A DNA stretch of 64,000 bases from Bradyrhizobium sp. 138 (GTDB lineage: Bacteria; Pseudomonadota; Alphaproteobacteria; Rhizobiales; Xanthobacteraceae). The stretch covers positions 124,001 through 188,000 of the forward strand of contig NZ_JADPKT010000084.1 of assembly GCF_023074075.1 (NCBI RefSeq). Direction: 5' to 3'. Below, piece by piece: positions 50,841 to 60,413 of this stretch. Each line of letters begins with the position of its first letter. Position 1 is the stretch's first letter. A program made the translations under genes and the position numbers. The notes beneath the pieces are model-generated. The model did no database searches and had not been told where the DNA came from. It saw nothing but the letters and a program-made list of their open reading frames with translations.

Positions 50841-52811
50841 ATGCGTGGCACTTCCATTCGCCTTACCCACAAGGTCACGGCGATCGGATTGTTCGGCCTT
50901 ATCGGGCTCGTCGCCTTCGGCGCGATCTACGGGATCGGCAGCCTTTCCCAGGACACCTCGCGCGACGCTGCCGAAGGCGCGCGCAGAGTGTCAGATCTGA
51001 ACCAGCGGATCTCCCAGCAGTTGCTCGAGGCGCGCCGTGCCGAGAAGGATTTCCAGCTTCGTCGCGATCAGTCCTATGCGAAGCGTCACGCCGAACTTGC
51101 TTCCGATATCATTCGCAACCTTGACAGCCTCGGCAGCGCGGTGCGTGCGGCAGGATACGCGGCGGTTGGCGAGAAGGTGTCGCTGGTCCGCACCGGCTTC
51201 GAAAGATACGTGAGTGAATTTGCCGCCGTCGAGCAGGCCGAGATCAAGCTCGGATTGAACGAAACCCTCGGTCTGTCCGGCTCGTTGCGCTCGGCGGTCC
51301 ACGACATCGAGACCAAGCTCAAGGAGGTCGACGACCCCAGGCTCACCAGCGGCATGCTGATGATGCGTCGCCAGGAAAAGGACTTCATGCTGCGCCGGGA
51401 CCAGAAATACCTCGAGGCGCTCAAGAAGACCGCGGCGGAATTCTCCAAGCAGGTCGAGGCATCGACTATTCCCCCGGCGACCAAGGCTGATATCGGCAAG
51501 AAGCTCGGCAAGTACGAGGCTGACTTCACGGCCTGGGTAGCCGGCGCGCAGGACCTGGCCGCGCACGGCTCGGCAATGTCCAAAGAATTCCGGACGATCG
51601 AACCGGTCCTCGAAGAGATCGACAAGAACGTTACTCAGCGCTACGTCGCGGCGCAGGCCGCCGAAGAGTCGACGCGCGCATCAATCAAGTTCTGGATGTG
51701 GGTCGCGCTTGGATGCTCCATCCTCCTGGTCGGGGGCGTGTCCTTCTTCACCGGCCGCTCGATCTCGGCAGCCTTGATGGCCATGGTTCGATCGATGACG
51801 GGCTTGGCGGCCGGCAACATGTCGGTCGCAATCCCCGGCATTGGCCGAAAGGATGAAATCGGCGAGATGGCCGGTGCCGTCGAGGTGTTCAGGAGCAACA
51901 TGGCGGAGGCCGATCGGCTGCGCACCGAGCAGGCCGAAGCGGACGCACGCGCCCGCGCGCGGCGCAAGGCCGACATGCAGCGGCTCGCCGATACGTTCGA
52001 GGGCGCGGTCGGCGAGATCATCGAGACGGTCTCGTCGGCGGCCACCGAGCTCGAGGCCTCGTCGAACACACTGACCCAGGCCGCCGAGCGCGGCAACGGG
52101 CTGGCCACGGCAGTGGCAGCCGCCTCGGAGGAGGCGTCCGCCAATGTGCAATCGGTTTCCGCAGCCAGCGAGGAGATGACCTCGTCGGTCTCCGAGATCA
52201 GCCGCCAAGTGCAGGAATCGGCGCGCGTCGCCGACGTCGCAGTCGGGCAGGCCCAGCGCACCAATGCGCGCGTCGCCGAGCTGACGAAGGCCGCCTCGCG
52301 CATCGGCGACGTGGTCGAGCTGATCAACACCATCGCGGCGCAGACCAACCTGCTGGCGCTCAACGCGACGATCGAGGCGGCGCGGGCGGGCGAAGCCGGC
52401 AAGGGTTTTGCGGTGGTCGCGACCGAAGTGAAGGCGCTTGCCGAGCAGACCGCGAAAGCCACGGGCGAGATCGGTCAGCACATCGCTGCGATCCAGGCCG
52501 CGACGGAGGACTCTGTCGGTGCGATCAAGGAGATCGGCGACACCATCGCGAAGATGTCGGAGATCTCGTCGACCATCGCCGCTGCGGTGGAGGAACAGGG
52601 GGCCGCCACGCAGGAGATCTCCCGCAACATCCAGCACGCGGCGCAAGGTACCTCCGAAGTGTCGGCGAACATCGCCGACGTCCAGCGCGGCGCCGGCGAG
52701 ACCGGGGCTGCCTCGGCGCAGGTGCATTCGGCCGCGCAATCGCTGTCGCAGGAAAGCAACCGGCTCAAGAGCGAGGTCGCGCGCTTCCTGGAATCGGTGC
52801 GGGCGGCCTAG
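50841..52811 (+). CDS. Methyl-accepting chemotaxis protein 3 of the array, HBM-like sensor
   Basis: A 656-residue receptor. TM1 is at about 9-32, the periplasmic sensor at 33-285, TM2 at 286-306, then HAMP and a signalling domain ending FLESVRAA. The sensor contains two related helices, RRAEKDFQLRRDQSYAKR and RRQEKDFMLRRDQKYLEA, the hallmark of the helical bimodular (HBM) sensor known from organic-acid receptors such as McpS. Sensing of carboxylic acids is therefore plausible but unproven. GGAG lies 8 bases before the ATG. Confidence 0.93.
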   Translation: MRGTSIRLTHKVTAIGLFGLIGLVAFGAIYGIGSLSQDTSRDAAEGARRVSDLNQRISQQLLEARRAEKDFQLRRDQSYAKRHAELASDIIRNLDSLGSAVRAAGYAAVGEKVSLVRTGFERYVSEFAAVEQAEIKLGLNETLGLSGSLRSAVHDIETKLKEVDDPRLTSGMLMMRRQEKDFMLRRDQKYLEALKKTAAEFSKQVEASTIPPATKADIGKKLGKYEADFTAWVAGAQDLAAHGSAMSKEFRTIEPVLEEIDKNVTQRYVAAQAAEESTRASIKFWMWVALGCSILLVGGVSFFTGRSISAALMAMVRSMTGLAAGNMSVAIPGIGRKDEIGEMAGAVEVFRSNMAEADRLRTEQAEADARARARRKADMQRLADTFEGAVGEIIETVSSAATELEASSNTLTQAAERGNGLATAVAAASEEASANVQSVSAASEEMTSSVSEISRQVQESARVADVAVGQAQRTNARVAELTKAASRIGDVVELINTIAAQTNLLALNATIEAARAGEAGKGFAVVATEVKALAEQTAKATGEIGQHIAAIQAATEDSVGAIKEIGDTIAKMSEISSTIAAAVEEQGAATQEISRNIQHAAQGTSEVSANIADVQRGAGETGAASAQVHSAAQSLSQESNRLKSEVARFLESVRAA

Positions 52812-53099
52812 CGGCGGTCGTCACCCCGAGACGTGTTGCAGCGCGTCAAGGCGGCGCGCTCTCGCAACAGCAGGCGATAGCCGCGTGCAGCAACGAATGA
52901 TTGCAGGGAAAATAAGCGGGCCGGGCCCCGCCCGTAGTTTTACGTAGGACGATGTTAACGCCTGCTTGCGAATATGAAGGGCAATCTTGCCGGATAAGAA
53001 TCAGCCAGCACCGTTGAACTGACCGCCGCACGGTCGTCCGTCGTGACGACCGTGGCGCAGGTGGCGTGCGCGTTGCAAGGCATCGTTGGGGTTTGTGTG

Positions 53100-54788
53100 A
53101 TGTCGAAGTTGTCGATCGTATTCAAGCTTCTGACCGTGTTGTCAGTTCTCGTTCTCTCGCTCGCCGGCGTCGGCGTGATGGCGATCGGCACCATGCAGAA
53201 CATCAACGCCCACACCGTCGAGATTGCGCAGAGCTGGCTGCCGAGCGTGCGTGCGCTCGGCTCGATGCGCGCCGACATCAATGAGCTGCGTGTCGCGCTC
53301 CGTCTGCACTTGATGCAGGAGACCGCCGAGGGCAAGGAAGCCGCCGAGAAGCGCCTCGCCTCGCTGCGCGAGCGCATCGAGAAGACGCGCAAGGTCTACG
53401 AGCCGCTGATCACGGCCGCCGAAGAGCGCTCGCTCTACGAGCAATGGAGCAAGGCATGGGCCGACTATCTGAACGGCGTGCAAGAGGTGATGGCACTGTC
53501 GCGCAAGAGCGTCGGCCGCTTCCCCACTGACGCCAACGAGATGCTGCAGACCAAGGTCGCGAAGATGGCCCAGGCGGCGGATCCCCTGCTCCTGAAGGGC
53601 ATCGAGCTCAATAACCAGGGCGCCGAGCTGGAGACGAAGCAGGCGGCCGACAGCTACGCCACGATCTTCCGCGTGCTGGTCGGCATCATCGTGCTCTCCG
53701 TCGTGATCGCGATCGGCGCCGCCTATTATCTCGTGCGCGACGTGTCTCGCGGCATAGCCTCGATCATCCGTCCGATGCAGTCGCTCGGCGAAGGCGACCT
53801 TTCGGCCGATGTGCCGCATCGCGGCGAGAAGACCGAGATCGGCTCGATGGCGGATGCGCTCCAGATCTTCAAGGAGGCGCTGATCGCCAAGAGGGCCGCC
53901 GACGAGGCGGCCGCGCGTGACGCCGAGGCCAAGATCGAACGCGGCCGCCGCGTCGACGCCATCACGCGCAATTTCGAGGCCATGATCGGCGAGGTCGTCG
54001 AGACGGTGTCCTCGGCCTCGACCGAGCTCGAGGCTTCCGCGGCCACGCTGAGTGGCACGGCGCAGCGTGGCCAGCAACTCGCGACCGTTGTTGCGGCCGC
54101 GTCCGAGGAAGCCTCCACCAACGTCCAGGCGGTGGCGTCGGCCTCGGAGGAGCTGTCGTCCTCCATCACCGAAATCAGCCGCCGCGTGCAGGATTCGGCG
54201 CGGATGGCTGCGGAAGCCGTCGAGCAGGCGGCGCGGACCAACGACCGCGTCAACGCGCTGTCGCAGGCGGCCTCCCGCATCGGCGACGTCGTCGAGCTCA
54301 TCAACACCATCGCGGGCCAGACCAACCTGTTGGCGCTGAATGCGACCATCGAAGCTGCGCGCGCCGGCGAGGCCGGCCGCGGCTTTGCCGTCGTCGCCTC
54401 CGAGGTCAAGGCACTGGCCGAGCAGACCGCGAAGGCGACCGGCGAGATCGGGGCGCAGGTTTCGGGCATCCAGGCCGCGACGCAGGAATCCGTCACCGCT
54501 ATCCAGGAGATTGGCGGCACCATCGAGCGCTTGTCCGAGGTGTCCTCGGCCATCGCCGCCGCTGTCGAGGAGCAGGGCGCCGCGACGCAGGAGATTTCGC
54601 GCAACGTCCAGCAGGCCGCGCTCGGAACGCAGGAAGTCTCGTCCAACATCACCGACGTGCAGCGCGGCGCGATCGACACTGGCTCGGCCTCGGGCGAGGT
54701 GCTCTCGGCCGCGAAATCGCTGGCGACCGACAGCACCCGTCTGAAGGTCGAGGTCGCGCAGTTCCTGGAGTCGGTCCGCGCGGCCTGA
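53100..54788 (+). CDS. Methyl-accepting chemotaxis protein 4 of the array
   Basis: A 562-residue receptor. TM1 is at about 5-28, a four-helix-bundle sensor at 29-185 (with SWLPSVRALGSMRADINELR, typical of the 4HB_MCP type), TM2 at about 187-210, then HAMP and the signalling domain with the conserved tip. It ends in FLESVRAA. It closes the tandem array. The ATG at 53100 is chosen because it directly precedes the basic start of TM1; an upstream extension of 19 codons is possible. The ligand is unknown. Confidence 0.94.
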   Translation: MSKLSIVFKLLTVLSVLVLSLAGVGVMAIGTMQNINAHTVEIAQSWLPSVRALGSMRADINELRVALRLHLMQETAEGKEAAEKRLASLRERIEKTRKVYEPLITAAEERSLYEQWSKAWADYLNGVQEVMALSRKSVGRFPTDANEMLQTKVAKMAQAADPLLLKGIELNNQGAELETKQAADSYATIFRVLVGIIVLSVVIAIGAAYYLVRDVSRGIASIIRPMQSLGEGDLSADVPHRGEKTEIGSMADALQIFKEALIAKRAADEAAARDAEAKIERGRRVDAITRNFEAMIGEVVETVSSASTELEASAATLSGTAQRGQQLATVVAAASEEASTNVQAVASASEELSSSITEISRRVQDSARMAAEAVEQAARTNDRVNALSQAASRIGDVVELINTIAGQTNLLALNATIEAARAGEAGRGFAVVASEVKALAEQTAKATGEIGAQVSGIQAATQESVTAIQEIGGTIERLSEVSSAIAAAVEEQGAATQEISRNVQQAALGTQEVSSNITDVQRGAIDTGSASGEVLSAAKSLATDSTRLKVEVAQFLESVRAA

Positions 54789-54791
54789 CGC

Positions 54792-57494
54792 TTATGTGCC
54801 CGTCTGCGGCGCCGGCGGCGGGGCGACCTGCCGTCGGAACAGGATGCGCTGGTAGAGCCAGCCGATCGCCACCAGCACGACGCCGAGGCACATGAACGAC
54901 AGCGCCCGGTAGACGCCTGTCAGCGTCGACATGTCGATGACGAAGGCCTTGAGGATCGTCAGCGCGATGACGGCGGCCGACGCCAGACGCGCCCGCTCCG
55001 AGTTGACGAGGATGCCGACGCCGAGCAGCACCACGCCGAAGCCGAGCCAGCCGATCGAATAGGTGTATTGCTCCGCCCCCGTGGTGCCGCCGTAAAGCAG
55101 CACCGGGCCGTGATAGAAGCGGCGGATCTCCAGCGTCACGTAAGCGAGCGCGAACACCAGCGCGCCGCCTGCGATCGTGTTGGCGTAGGCGACGGCGCGA
55201 TGCCCCGCCACCGCATAGGACAATAGCAGCATCAGCACTGCCGGCAGAGCGTAGCCGAGCAACAGCAGGTTGAAGACGAGGCCGCCGACATTGACGCCGG
55301 AGAACAGCAATGGATTCTCCAGGACCAGGAGACCGAACACGCTGATGAACCCGGCGATCGCCGTGAGCACGACCGCGCCGACATTGTGCACGATGCTGTG
55401 GCTGCGCAGCCGCAAGCGCTCCAGCCCGATCGCCATCGCGAGCGTGATGCAGACTTGCAGCGCGAATTCGAGCAGCGAGGGGGCAGCGGTCATGCGGCCG
55501 CCGGTCGCAAAGTGCCGGATCTCCATGAAGGCGAGCAGCGCGGTGAACAGAATCGCGGCGGTCTCGACCATGCGCAGCGGCGGATCGTCGGCGCGGCGGC
55601 GCAGGAAGATGCTCGCGCCCCAGAACGATGCCGCCGGCAGGCCGTAGCCCCACAGCAGCCAATTGAAGATCGGCGTGGTGCCGACGGCATCGCCGACGAT
55701 CAGCGGGTCATAGGCGATACGCGCAGTGACGAGCCCGGCGAAAATGGCGGCGAGCCAGCGCAGGAACGGGATCGGCCGCTGCAGCGAGATCCAGGCGGTG
55801 CCGAGCGACATCAGCGCCAGTGCGATCGTCAGCCAGCCCTTCTCCAGCGCGAAGGTCAGCGCCAGCGCCAGCGCACCGAGCGTGCCGGTCGCGAACAAGG
55901 CGGTGGAGATCATGGTGCCCGGTCGGGTCTCGCGGCGCGTGAGCGCCTCGGTCGCGGCGCCGAAAGCCGCGGCGAGCAGCACGGCGAGGATCGCAAACGG
56001 GATCGAGCGGTCGAGATGGGCGATGCGCGCGTAGAGCGCAACCAGGATCGCGATCGGCGTTGCGACCGCCGTTGCCGACCACACCACCGGGATGATCGCC
56101 GAGTTCGAACGGCCCTGGGCGAGGAAGCCCGCGACGCCGAAGCCGGCGGCGAAGAGCGCGGCCGTCACCAGATGCAGCGTCACCGAGCTGTCAATCGCGG
56201 TCGGTCCGATGCCGGACATCGGGCCGCCCGGCAACACCAGCATATCAGGATTGGCGCGCACCGCCCATTCGGCGAACACGATGACGGCGGTCGCCGCGGC
56301 TGCACCGACCGCGCCGGTGGCTGCCGGCGCGCGCCAGGCGACGAACAGCGTGCCTGCGACCAGCAGCGCAAACGCGATCAGCGCAAGATCGGCATGCGCG
56401 CTCGACAGCACGATCAGCATCGCGCCGAACAGATAGGCACCGAGCGAGCTCGATGACACCGGCTCGATCTTGCCATCTTCGATCGTCGGGCCGAACATGA
56501 AGTCGCAGACGACGAGGAGGGCAGCCAGCACGAAGCCCGCCATGACATGGAAGGCGTGCGGGGCGACCTGCAAGTCTTCGGTGTCCAGACCCGGGAAGAT
56601 CCACAGCACGGCGAAGGCGATCGTCGTGACCGCAAGCCAGCGCCACAGCCGGATGCGGGCGAGGCCGAAGCTCGCGGCGGTGACGACCGCGAGGTAGACA
56701 TAGAGCGCCCAATAGTCCGGCTTGCCGCTGGAGACCAGAACCGGCGTCACGAAGGCGCCGACCACGCCGAGGCCGGCGAGCGCGGGTCCGTGCAGCAGCG
56801 CGGCGGCGAGCGTGCACATCGCGACGATGCCGAGCAGCACGAAGGCGGTGGCGGGCACGAGGAAGCCGTAGAGCGCATAGGCGGCATAGATGGTCGCGAA
56901 CGCCACCGCCGTACCGGCCGCAGTGAGGATCGCGGGAATGTTGGCGATCGGCAGCGCCTGGATGTTGGAAATGCTTTCCTTGCGCCGCGACCACTCGCCG
57001 GCCCCAAGCAGCGCTGCTGCGAACAGACCGCCCAGGAACACGCGCACGCCGGGGCCGAGCAGGCCGGCCTCGATCGAATAGCGCACCATGAAGAAGCCGC
57101 CGAGCGCGAGCGCAAGGCCGCCGATCCACACCACCCAGCGGGTGCCGAGCTGCTCCTCGAAGCCGGGGGCAGGCGCGGGCAGCGGAGGCGGTGCTGCGGC
57201 CTCAGGGACCGCCTCAGGCGGCGGGGGTGGAGCATCTGCGGTAACGGGCGGCGGGGCCGGCTCGGCTTCCGGCGCAAGCGGCGGCGGCTCTGCGGAAGCT
57301 GTCGAAGGCGCTTCAGTTTGCACCTGCGTGGGCATCAGCGGTGGCGGCTGCACCTGCCGCTGCGCGTAAAACTTCTCTTCGAGCGCGCTGAGCCGGCGGC
57401 GCAGCTCGGCGGCCTGGTTGGAGGCCTTGATCGCAATGAGGAACGCGGCGATCGCAATGAGCCACGCAAAGACGTCAAATGGGCCGTCGAACAT
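54792..57494 (-). CDS. DUF2339-family polytopic membrane protein
   Basis: A 900-residue protein. An N-terminal hydrophobic helix (about residues 8-25) is followed by a short coiled segment (AAELRRRLSALEEKFYAQR) and a proline/alanine-rich linker (about 45-120). The rest is more than twenty hydrophobic helices, starting LGTRWVVWIGGLALALGGFF. This is the DUF2339 architecture; its function is not known. GGAGG lies just before the ATG. Its stop is 3 bases from the stop of chemoreceptor 4. Confidence 0.9.
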   Translation of the reverse strand: MFDGPFDVFAWLIAIAAFLIAIKASNQAAELRRRLSALEEKFYAQRQVQPPPLMPTQVQTEAPSTASAEPPPLAPEAEPAPPPVTADAPPPPPEAVPEAAAPPPLPAPAPGFEEQLGTRWVVWIGGLALALGGFFMVRYSIEAGLLGPGVRVFLGGLFAAALLGAGEWSRRKESISNIQALPIANIPAILTAAGTAVAFATIYAAYALYGFLVPATAFVLLGIVAMCTLAAALLHGPALAGLGVVGAFVTPVLVSSGKPDYWALYVYLAVVTAASFGLARIRLWRWLAVTTIAFAVLWIFPGLDTEDLQVAPHAFHVMAGFVLAALLVVCDFMFGPTIEDGKIEPVSSSSLGAYLFGAMLIVLSSAHADLALIAFALLVAGTLFVAWRAPAATGAVGAAAATAVIVFAEWAVRANPDMLVLPGGPMSGIGPTAIDSSVTLHLVTAALFAAGFGVAGFLAQGRSNSAIIPVVWSATAVATPIAILVALYARIAHLDRSIPFAILAVLLAAAFGAATEALTRRETRPGTMISTALFATGTLGALALALTFALEKGWLTIALALMSLGTAWISLQRPIPFLRWLAAIFAGLVTARIAYDPLIVGDAVGTTPIFNWLLWGYGLPAASFWGASIFLRRRADDPPLRMVETAAILFTALLAFMEIRHFATGGRMTAAPSLLEFALQVCITLAMAIGLERLRLRSHSIVHNVGAVVLTAIAGFISVFGLLVLENPLLFSGVNVGGLVFNLLLLGYALPAVLMLLLSYAVAGHRAVAYANTIAGGALVFALAYVTLEIRRFYHGPVLLYGGTTGAEQYTYSIGWLGFGVVLLGVGILVNSERARLASAAVIALTILKAFVIDMSTLTGVYRALSFMCLGVVLVAIGWLYQRILFRRQVAPPPAPQTGT

Positions 57495-57538
57495 GGAGCC
57501 TCCAGGCGATCGACGGGCGCCGATCATGAAATCCTTGT

Positions 57539-58507
57539 CTAGCGCCGGGAGCGTACGCGCAAGCCTGGTGCGGGCCGCTCCTGGAGCACGTCGCGGCGGA
57601 AGCGGTAGAGCGCCGCCGGCCGTCCGCCCGTCTGTGTCGACATGACCCCGGTCGGTTCGACCAGGGCTTCCATTTCGACCAGGCGGCGGAAATTCTGCTT
57701 GTGCAGGTGCCGGCCGGAAATCGCCTCGACCGTGTGCTGCAGTTCGGTAAGTGTGAATTCAGCGGGCAAAAGTTCAAAGACCACAGGACGATACTTCAGT
57801 TTTGCACGCAGCCGCGCGATCGCCGTGGCGAGAATCCGTCGGTGGTCGAACCGCATCGAGGTCCCGAGCGGGGGAAGCGTCTTGCGCGTTAATGCCGCAG
57901 GGCGGCCGTCGCGCCGCGCTTCCTCGACCAGCCCGGCCTCGTACAGCAGCTCGTAGCGGTCGAGCACGCGCTCTTCGTCCCAGGCTGCCCCGTCGAGGCC
58001 AAAGTAGAATCGCACGCGATCCCTACGCGGCAGTGCGCGCGTCGTCTCCGGCGTCTCCTCCGCGGCCCACTCGGTCAGCGCAGGAATGATGTCGCGGGCG
58101 ATGATCGCGGGCGGCTCCTCACGCCAGTCTTCCCAGGGGAAGAAGCGATACCATGGCGAAAAGCTCGCCGCGTTTGCTGCAAGCTCGCCGTCCACCGCGC
58201 GTGTCAGTGCGAGATAGCCGATCGACACCATGTGCGCCCCGGTGTCGCCGGCCTCGGCATGGCGGCCGCGATCGCCAAAGGTGTAGAGCTGCTCGACATA
58301 GCCGAGCCGCAAGCCCGCCTGTTCCTCGACCCAGGCGCGCAGCCCGATCTCGAAGGTGCGGTGCGCGAGCGCATCGAACGGGCCGAACGGCAGGCCGGCA
58401 AGCCCGTCGCTGCCACGCGCGGTCAGGATCAGCGGCTCATGACCCGCGATCGCGACGATCGCCGCGGTCAGGCCGATCTCGATCGGCGTCAGGAGCTTGT
58501 CGCTCAT
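57539..58507 (-). CDS. nadQ: NadQ-type NAD biosynthesis regulator
   Basis: A 322-residue protein. The N-terminal half (to about residue 150) has a Nudix-like fold pattern (LILTARGSDGLAGLPFGPFD, RTFEIGLRAWVEEQAGLRLG) without an intact Nudix box. The C-terminal part (about 215-310) is a winged helix ending in EAISGRHLHKQNFRRLVEME. This is the COG4111/NadQ arrangement, predicted from comparative genomics to regulate nadABC in Alphaproteobacteria. It probably represses nadABC at the two palindromes before nadA. It lies 19 bases after the phosphatase gene, likely in one transcript. Confidence 0.85.
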   Translation of the reverse strand: MSDKLLTPIEIGLTAAIVAIAGHEPLILTARGSDGLAGLPFGPFDALAHRTFEIGLRAWVEEQAGLRLGYVEQLYTFGDRGRHAEAGDTGAHMVSIGYLALTRAVDGELAANAASFSPWYRFFPWEDWREEPPAIIARDIIPALTEWAAEETPETTRALPRRDRVRFYFGLDGAAWDEERVLDRYELLYEAGLVEEARRDGRPAALTRKTLPPLGTSMRFDHRRILATAIARLRAKLKYRPVVFELLPAEFTLTELQHTVEAISGRHLHKQNFRRLVEMEALVEPTGVMSTQTGGRPAALYRFRRDVLQERPAPGLRVRSRR

Positions 58508-58526
58508 GCGGGGATGGTCGGACGTG

Positions 58527-59033
58527 TCATTCGAGCTCGATCACGAAGGGGCGGCCCTCGACCATCATCGCGCCCGGGCCGATCTCGTCGAGCGCGCGCA
58601 GCATGCGGCCGTTGCGCCCGAGCGCACGGTCGGCAAGGCCGACGATGCGCCGGTTCGGCGAGGCGATCGGCGAGGCTGCGCGGATCTTCCTGGCGATCTC
58701 GAGCTCGTCGCGATCTGGATTGAGCGCGCAGACCGCCGCAAACGCGCTCGCGGTGGAGCGGCTGATGCCGGCATAGCAATGGACCACCAGCGGCGCGCTG
58801 CGGTCCCAGCCGCGCACGAAGTTCAGCACCTGATCGATATGCGTCTCGGACGGTGCGACGAAACCGTCCATCTCCTCGGTGATGTCGTCCATCGACACTT
58901 TGAGATGGTTGGCCGGCAGCACCGACACCGGACGTGCCACCTGCTCGACATTGGCCATCACCGTCAGCACATGGCTGGCTCCGGTGAGGCGGACGGTTTC
59001 GGGAAGCGCGGCGAGGGAACAGACGTGGATCAT
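58527..59033 (-). CDS. Tyrosine/dual-specificity phosphatase-like protein
   Basis: A 168-residue protein with the CX5R active site at Cys86-Arg92 (VVHCYAGISRSTAS) and a candidate general acid at Asp49 or Asp50 (KVSMDDITEE). The size and the AGISRS loop fit the small dual-specificity-like bacterial phosphatases. The substrate is unknown. It sits immediately upstream of the NadQ-type gene. The upstream gap contains palindromic repeat copy 7. Confidence 0.87.
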   Translation of the reverse strand: MIHVCSLAALPETVRLTGASHVLTVMANVEQVARPVSVLPANHLKVSMDDITEEMDGFVAPSETHIDQVLNFVRGWDRSAPLVVHCYAGISRSTASAFAAVCALNPDRDELEIARKIRAASPIASPNRRIVGLADRALGRNGRMLRALDEIGPGAMMVEGRPFVIELE

Positions 59034-59069
59034 GGCGGACCTTTTTGCCGGCGATTATAGCCAGCCCTC

Positions 59070-59170
59070 GTAGGGTGGGCAAAGGCGCATCGCGCCGTGC
59101 CCACCATTTCGCACCGCGTGCACGTCGCCTCCTTTGGTGGGCACGGCGCAAGAGCGCCTTTCCCCCCTAC
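59070..59170. repeat. Nested palindromic intergenic repeat, family A copy 7
   Basis: Left arm GTAGGGTGGGCAAAG is intact; the right arm is shortened (CCTTTCCCCCCTAC). Inner arms CGTGCCCAC and GTGGGCACG are intact. It lies between the HD hydrolase 3' end and the phosphatase start, both on the minus strand. Confidence 0.88.
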
Positions 59171-59175
59171 GAGAC

Positions 59176-59790
59176 CTACGCAAACACGGCGGCGAACCGT
59201 TCCAAAAACTGTTTCTCGGCCCGTGCCGCGGTCCAGGGCGTCAGGTAGTCGCGCCGGGCGCTGTCGGGAAGGCCGGGATCCTTGCCGAACAGGCGCTTGG
59301 CCTCGGTCTCGCTGAAGCCGGCGAGCACGGTCGCCTCCAGATAGGCCGCGCCGCGATCGGCGGCCTTGATGGCCGACGTGATCTCCTCAGGCAGCTCCGG
59401 CGGCAGGCCGAAGCGGATGTGGATCGCGCCGAGCAGGCGCTTCTCCACCGCCTTGTAATGGCCGTCGAGCACGGCCTTGAACGGCGAGATCATGTCGCCG
59501 ATCACATATTCGGGCGCATCGTGCAGCAGCGCAGCGAGCCGCATGCGCCGGTCGACGCGCGGCATCTCGTGCCGCAGCACGGTCTCAACCAGCAACGTAT
59601 GCTGCGCGACCGAGAAGATATGCGCGCCTGTCGTCTGCCCGTTCCAGCGCGCGACGCGGGCGAGGCCGTGCGCGATGTCGGCGATCTCGACGTCGAGCGG
59701 GGAGGGATCGAGCAAATCGAGCCGCCGGCCCGACAGCATGCGCTGCCAGGCCCGGGACTGCGCATCGCGCGCGGTCTTCTTCGCGGTCAT
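59176..59790 (-). CDS. HD-domain phosphohydrolase (YfbR-like)
   Basis: A 204-residue HD protein. His64 (FSVAQHTLLVETVL), His90-Asp91 (AALLHDAPEYVIGDM) and a later aspartate (IKAADRGAAYLEA) form the metal site. The pattern WNGQTTGAHIFSVAQH resembles the YfbR 5'-nucleotidase branch, so nucleotide dephosphorylation is plausible. The start at 59790 overlaps the tag stop by four bases (ATGA), so the genes ygfZ-tag-HD are translationally coupled. Confidence 0.88.
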   Translation of the reverse strand: MTAKKTARDAQSRAWQRMLSGRRLDLLDPSPLDVEIADIAHGLARVARWNGQTTGAHIFSVAQHTLLVETVLRHEMPRVDRRMRLAALLHDAPEYVIGDMISPFKAVLDGHYKAVEKRLLGAIHIRFGLPPELPEEITSAIKAADRGAAYLEATVLAGFSETEAKRLFGKDPGLPDSARRDYLTPWTAARAEKQFLERFAAVFA

Positions 59791-60413
59791 TTTGCCTTGA
59801 GGCGCGGCTTGCGCTGCGTCTTGCCGCAGATCGCGTGACAATGGCAGTCGACGAGATGGTCGTTGACCATGCCGGTCGCCTGCATGAAGGCATAGACGAT
59901 GGTCGGGCCGACGAATTTGAAGCCGCGCGAGGACAGCTCTTTCGAGATTTGCACCGATAATGGTGTCGAGGCCGGCACGCTCGCGGTGGTCTTGAACTGG
60001 TTGACCTTGGGGCGTCCGTCCATGAAGTCCCACAGCAGCTTCGAGAAGCCCGGTCCCCTCTCCATGATGTCGAGATAGGACTTCGCGCTCATGATCGCGC
60101 CGTCGATCTTGGCCTTGTTGCGCACGATGCCGGCATCGTTCATCAGCGCGTGAACCTTCTTGTCGTTGTAGCGCGCGATCTTTTCCGGCTGGAAATCGTC
60201 GAAGGCTTTGCGGAAATTATCGCGCTTGCGCAAAATCGTGATCCAGGACAGCCCGGCCTGAAAGCCGTCGAGGATCAGCTTTTCGTACAGCGCACGGTCG
60301 TCATATTCAGGCACGCCCCATTCGGTGTCGTGATAGGCGACATAGAGCGGATCTTCACCAGGCCAGGGGCAGCGCGTCTTTCCGTCGGGATGCAGGCGGG
60401 GAGCGCGGCTCAT
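59787..60413 (-). CDS. tag: DNA-3-methyladenine glycosylase I
   Basis: A 208-residue Tag. The zinc ligands are visible: cysteine in TRCPWPGED, histidine in AYHDTEWGVPEYDD, and the C-terminal VNDHLVDCHCH. The core GFQAGLSWITILRKRDNFR carries the catalytic-pocket glutamine/tryptophan region. It removes 3-methyladenine from DNA. It overlaps both neighbours by four bases (ATGA), between ygfZ and the HD hydrolase. Confidence 0.96.
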   Translation of the reverse strand: MSRAPRLHPDGKTRCPWPGEDPLYVAYHDTEWGVPEYDDRALYEKLILDGFQAGLSWITILRKRDNFRKAFDDFQPEKIARYNDKKVHALMNDAGIVRNKAKIDGAIMSAKSYLDIMERGPGFSKLLWDFMDGRPKVNQFKTTASVPASTPLSVQISKELSSRGFKFVGPTIVYAFMQATGMVNDHLVDCHCHAICGKTQRKPRLKAK

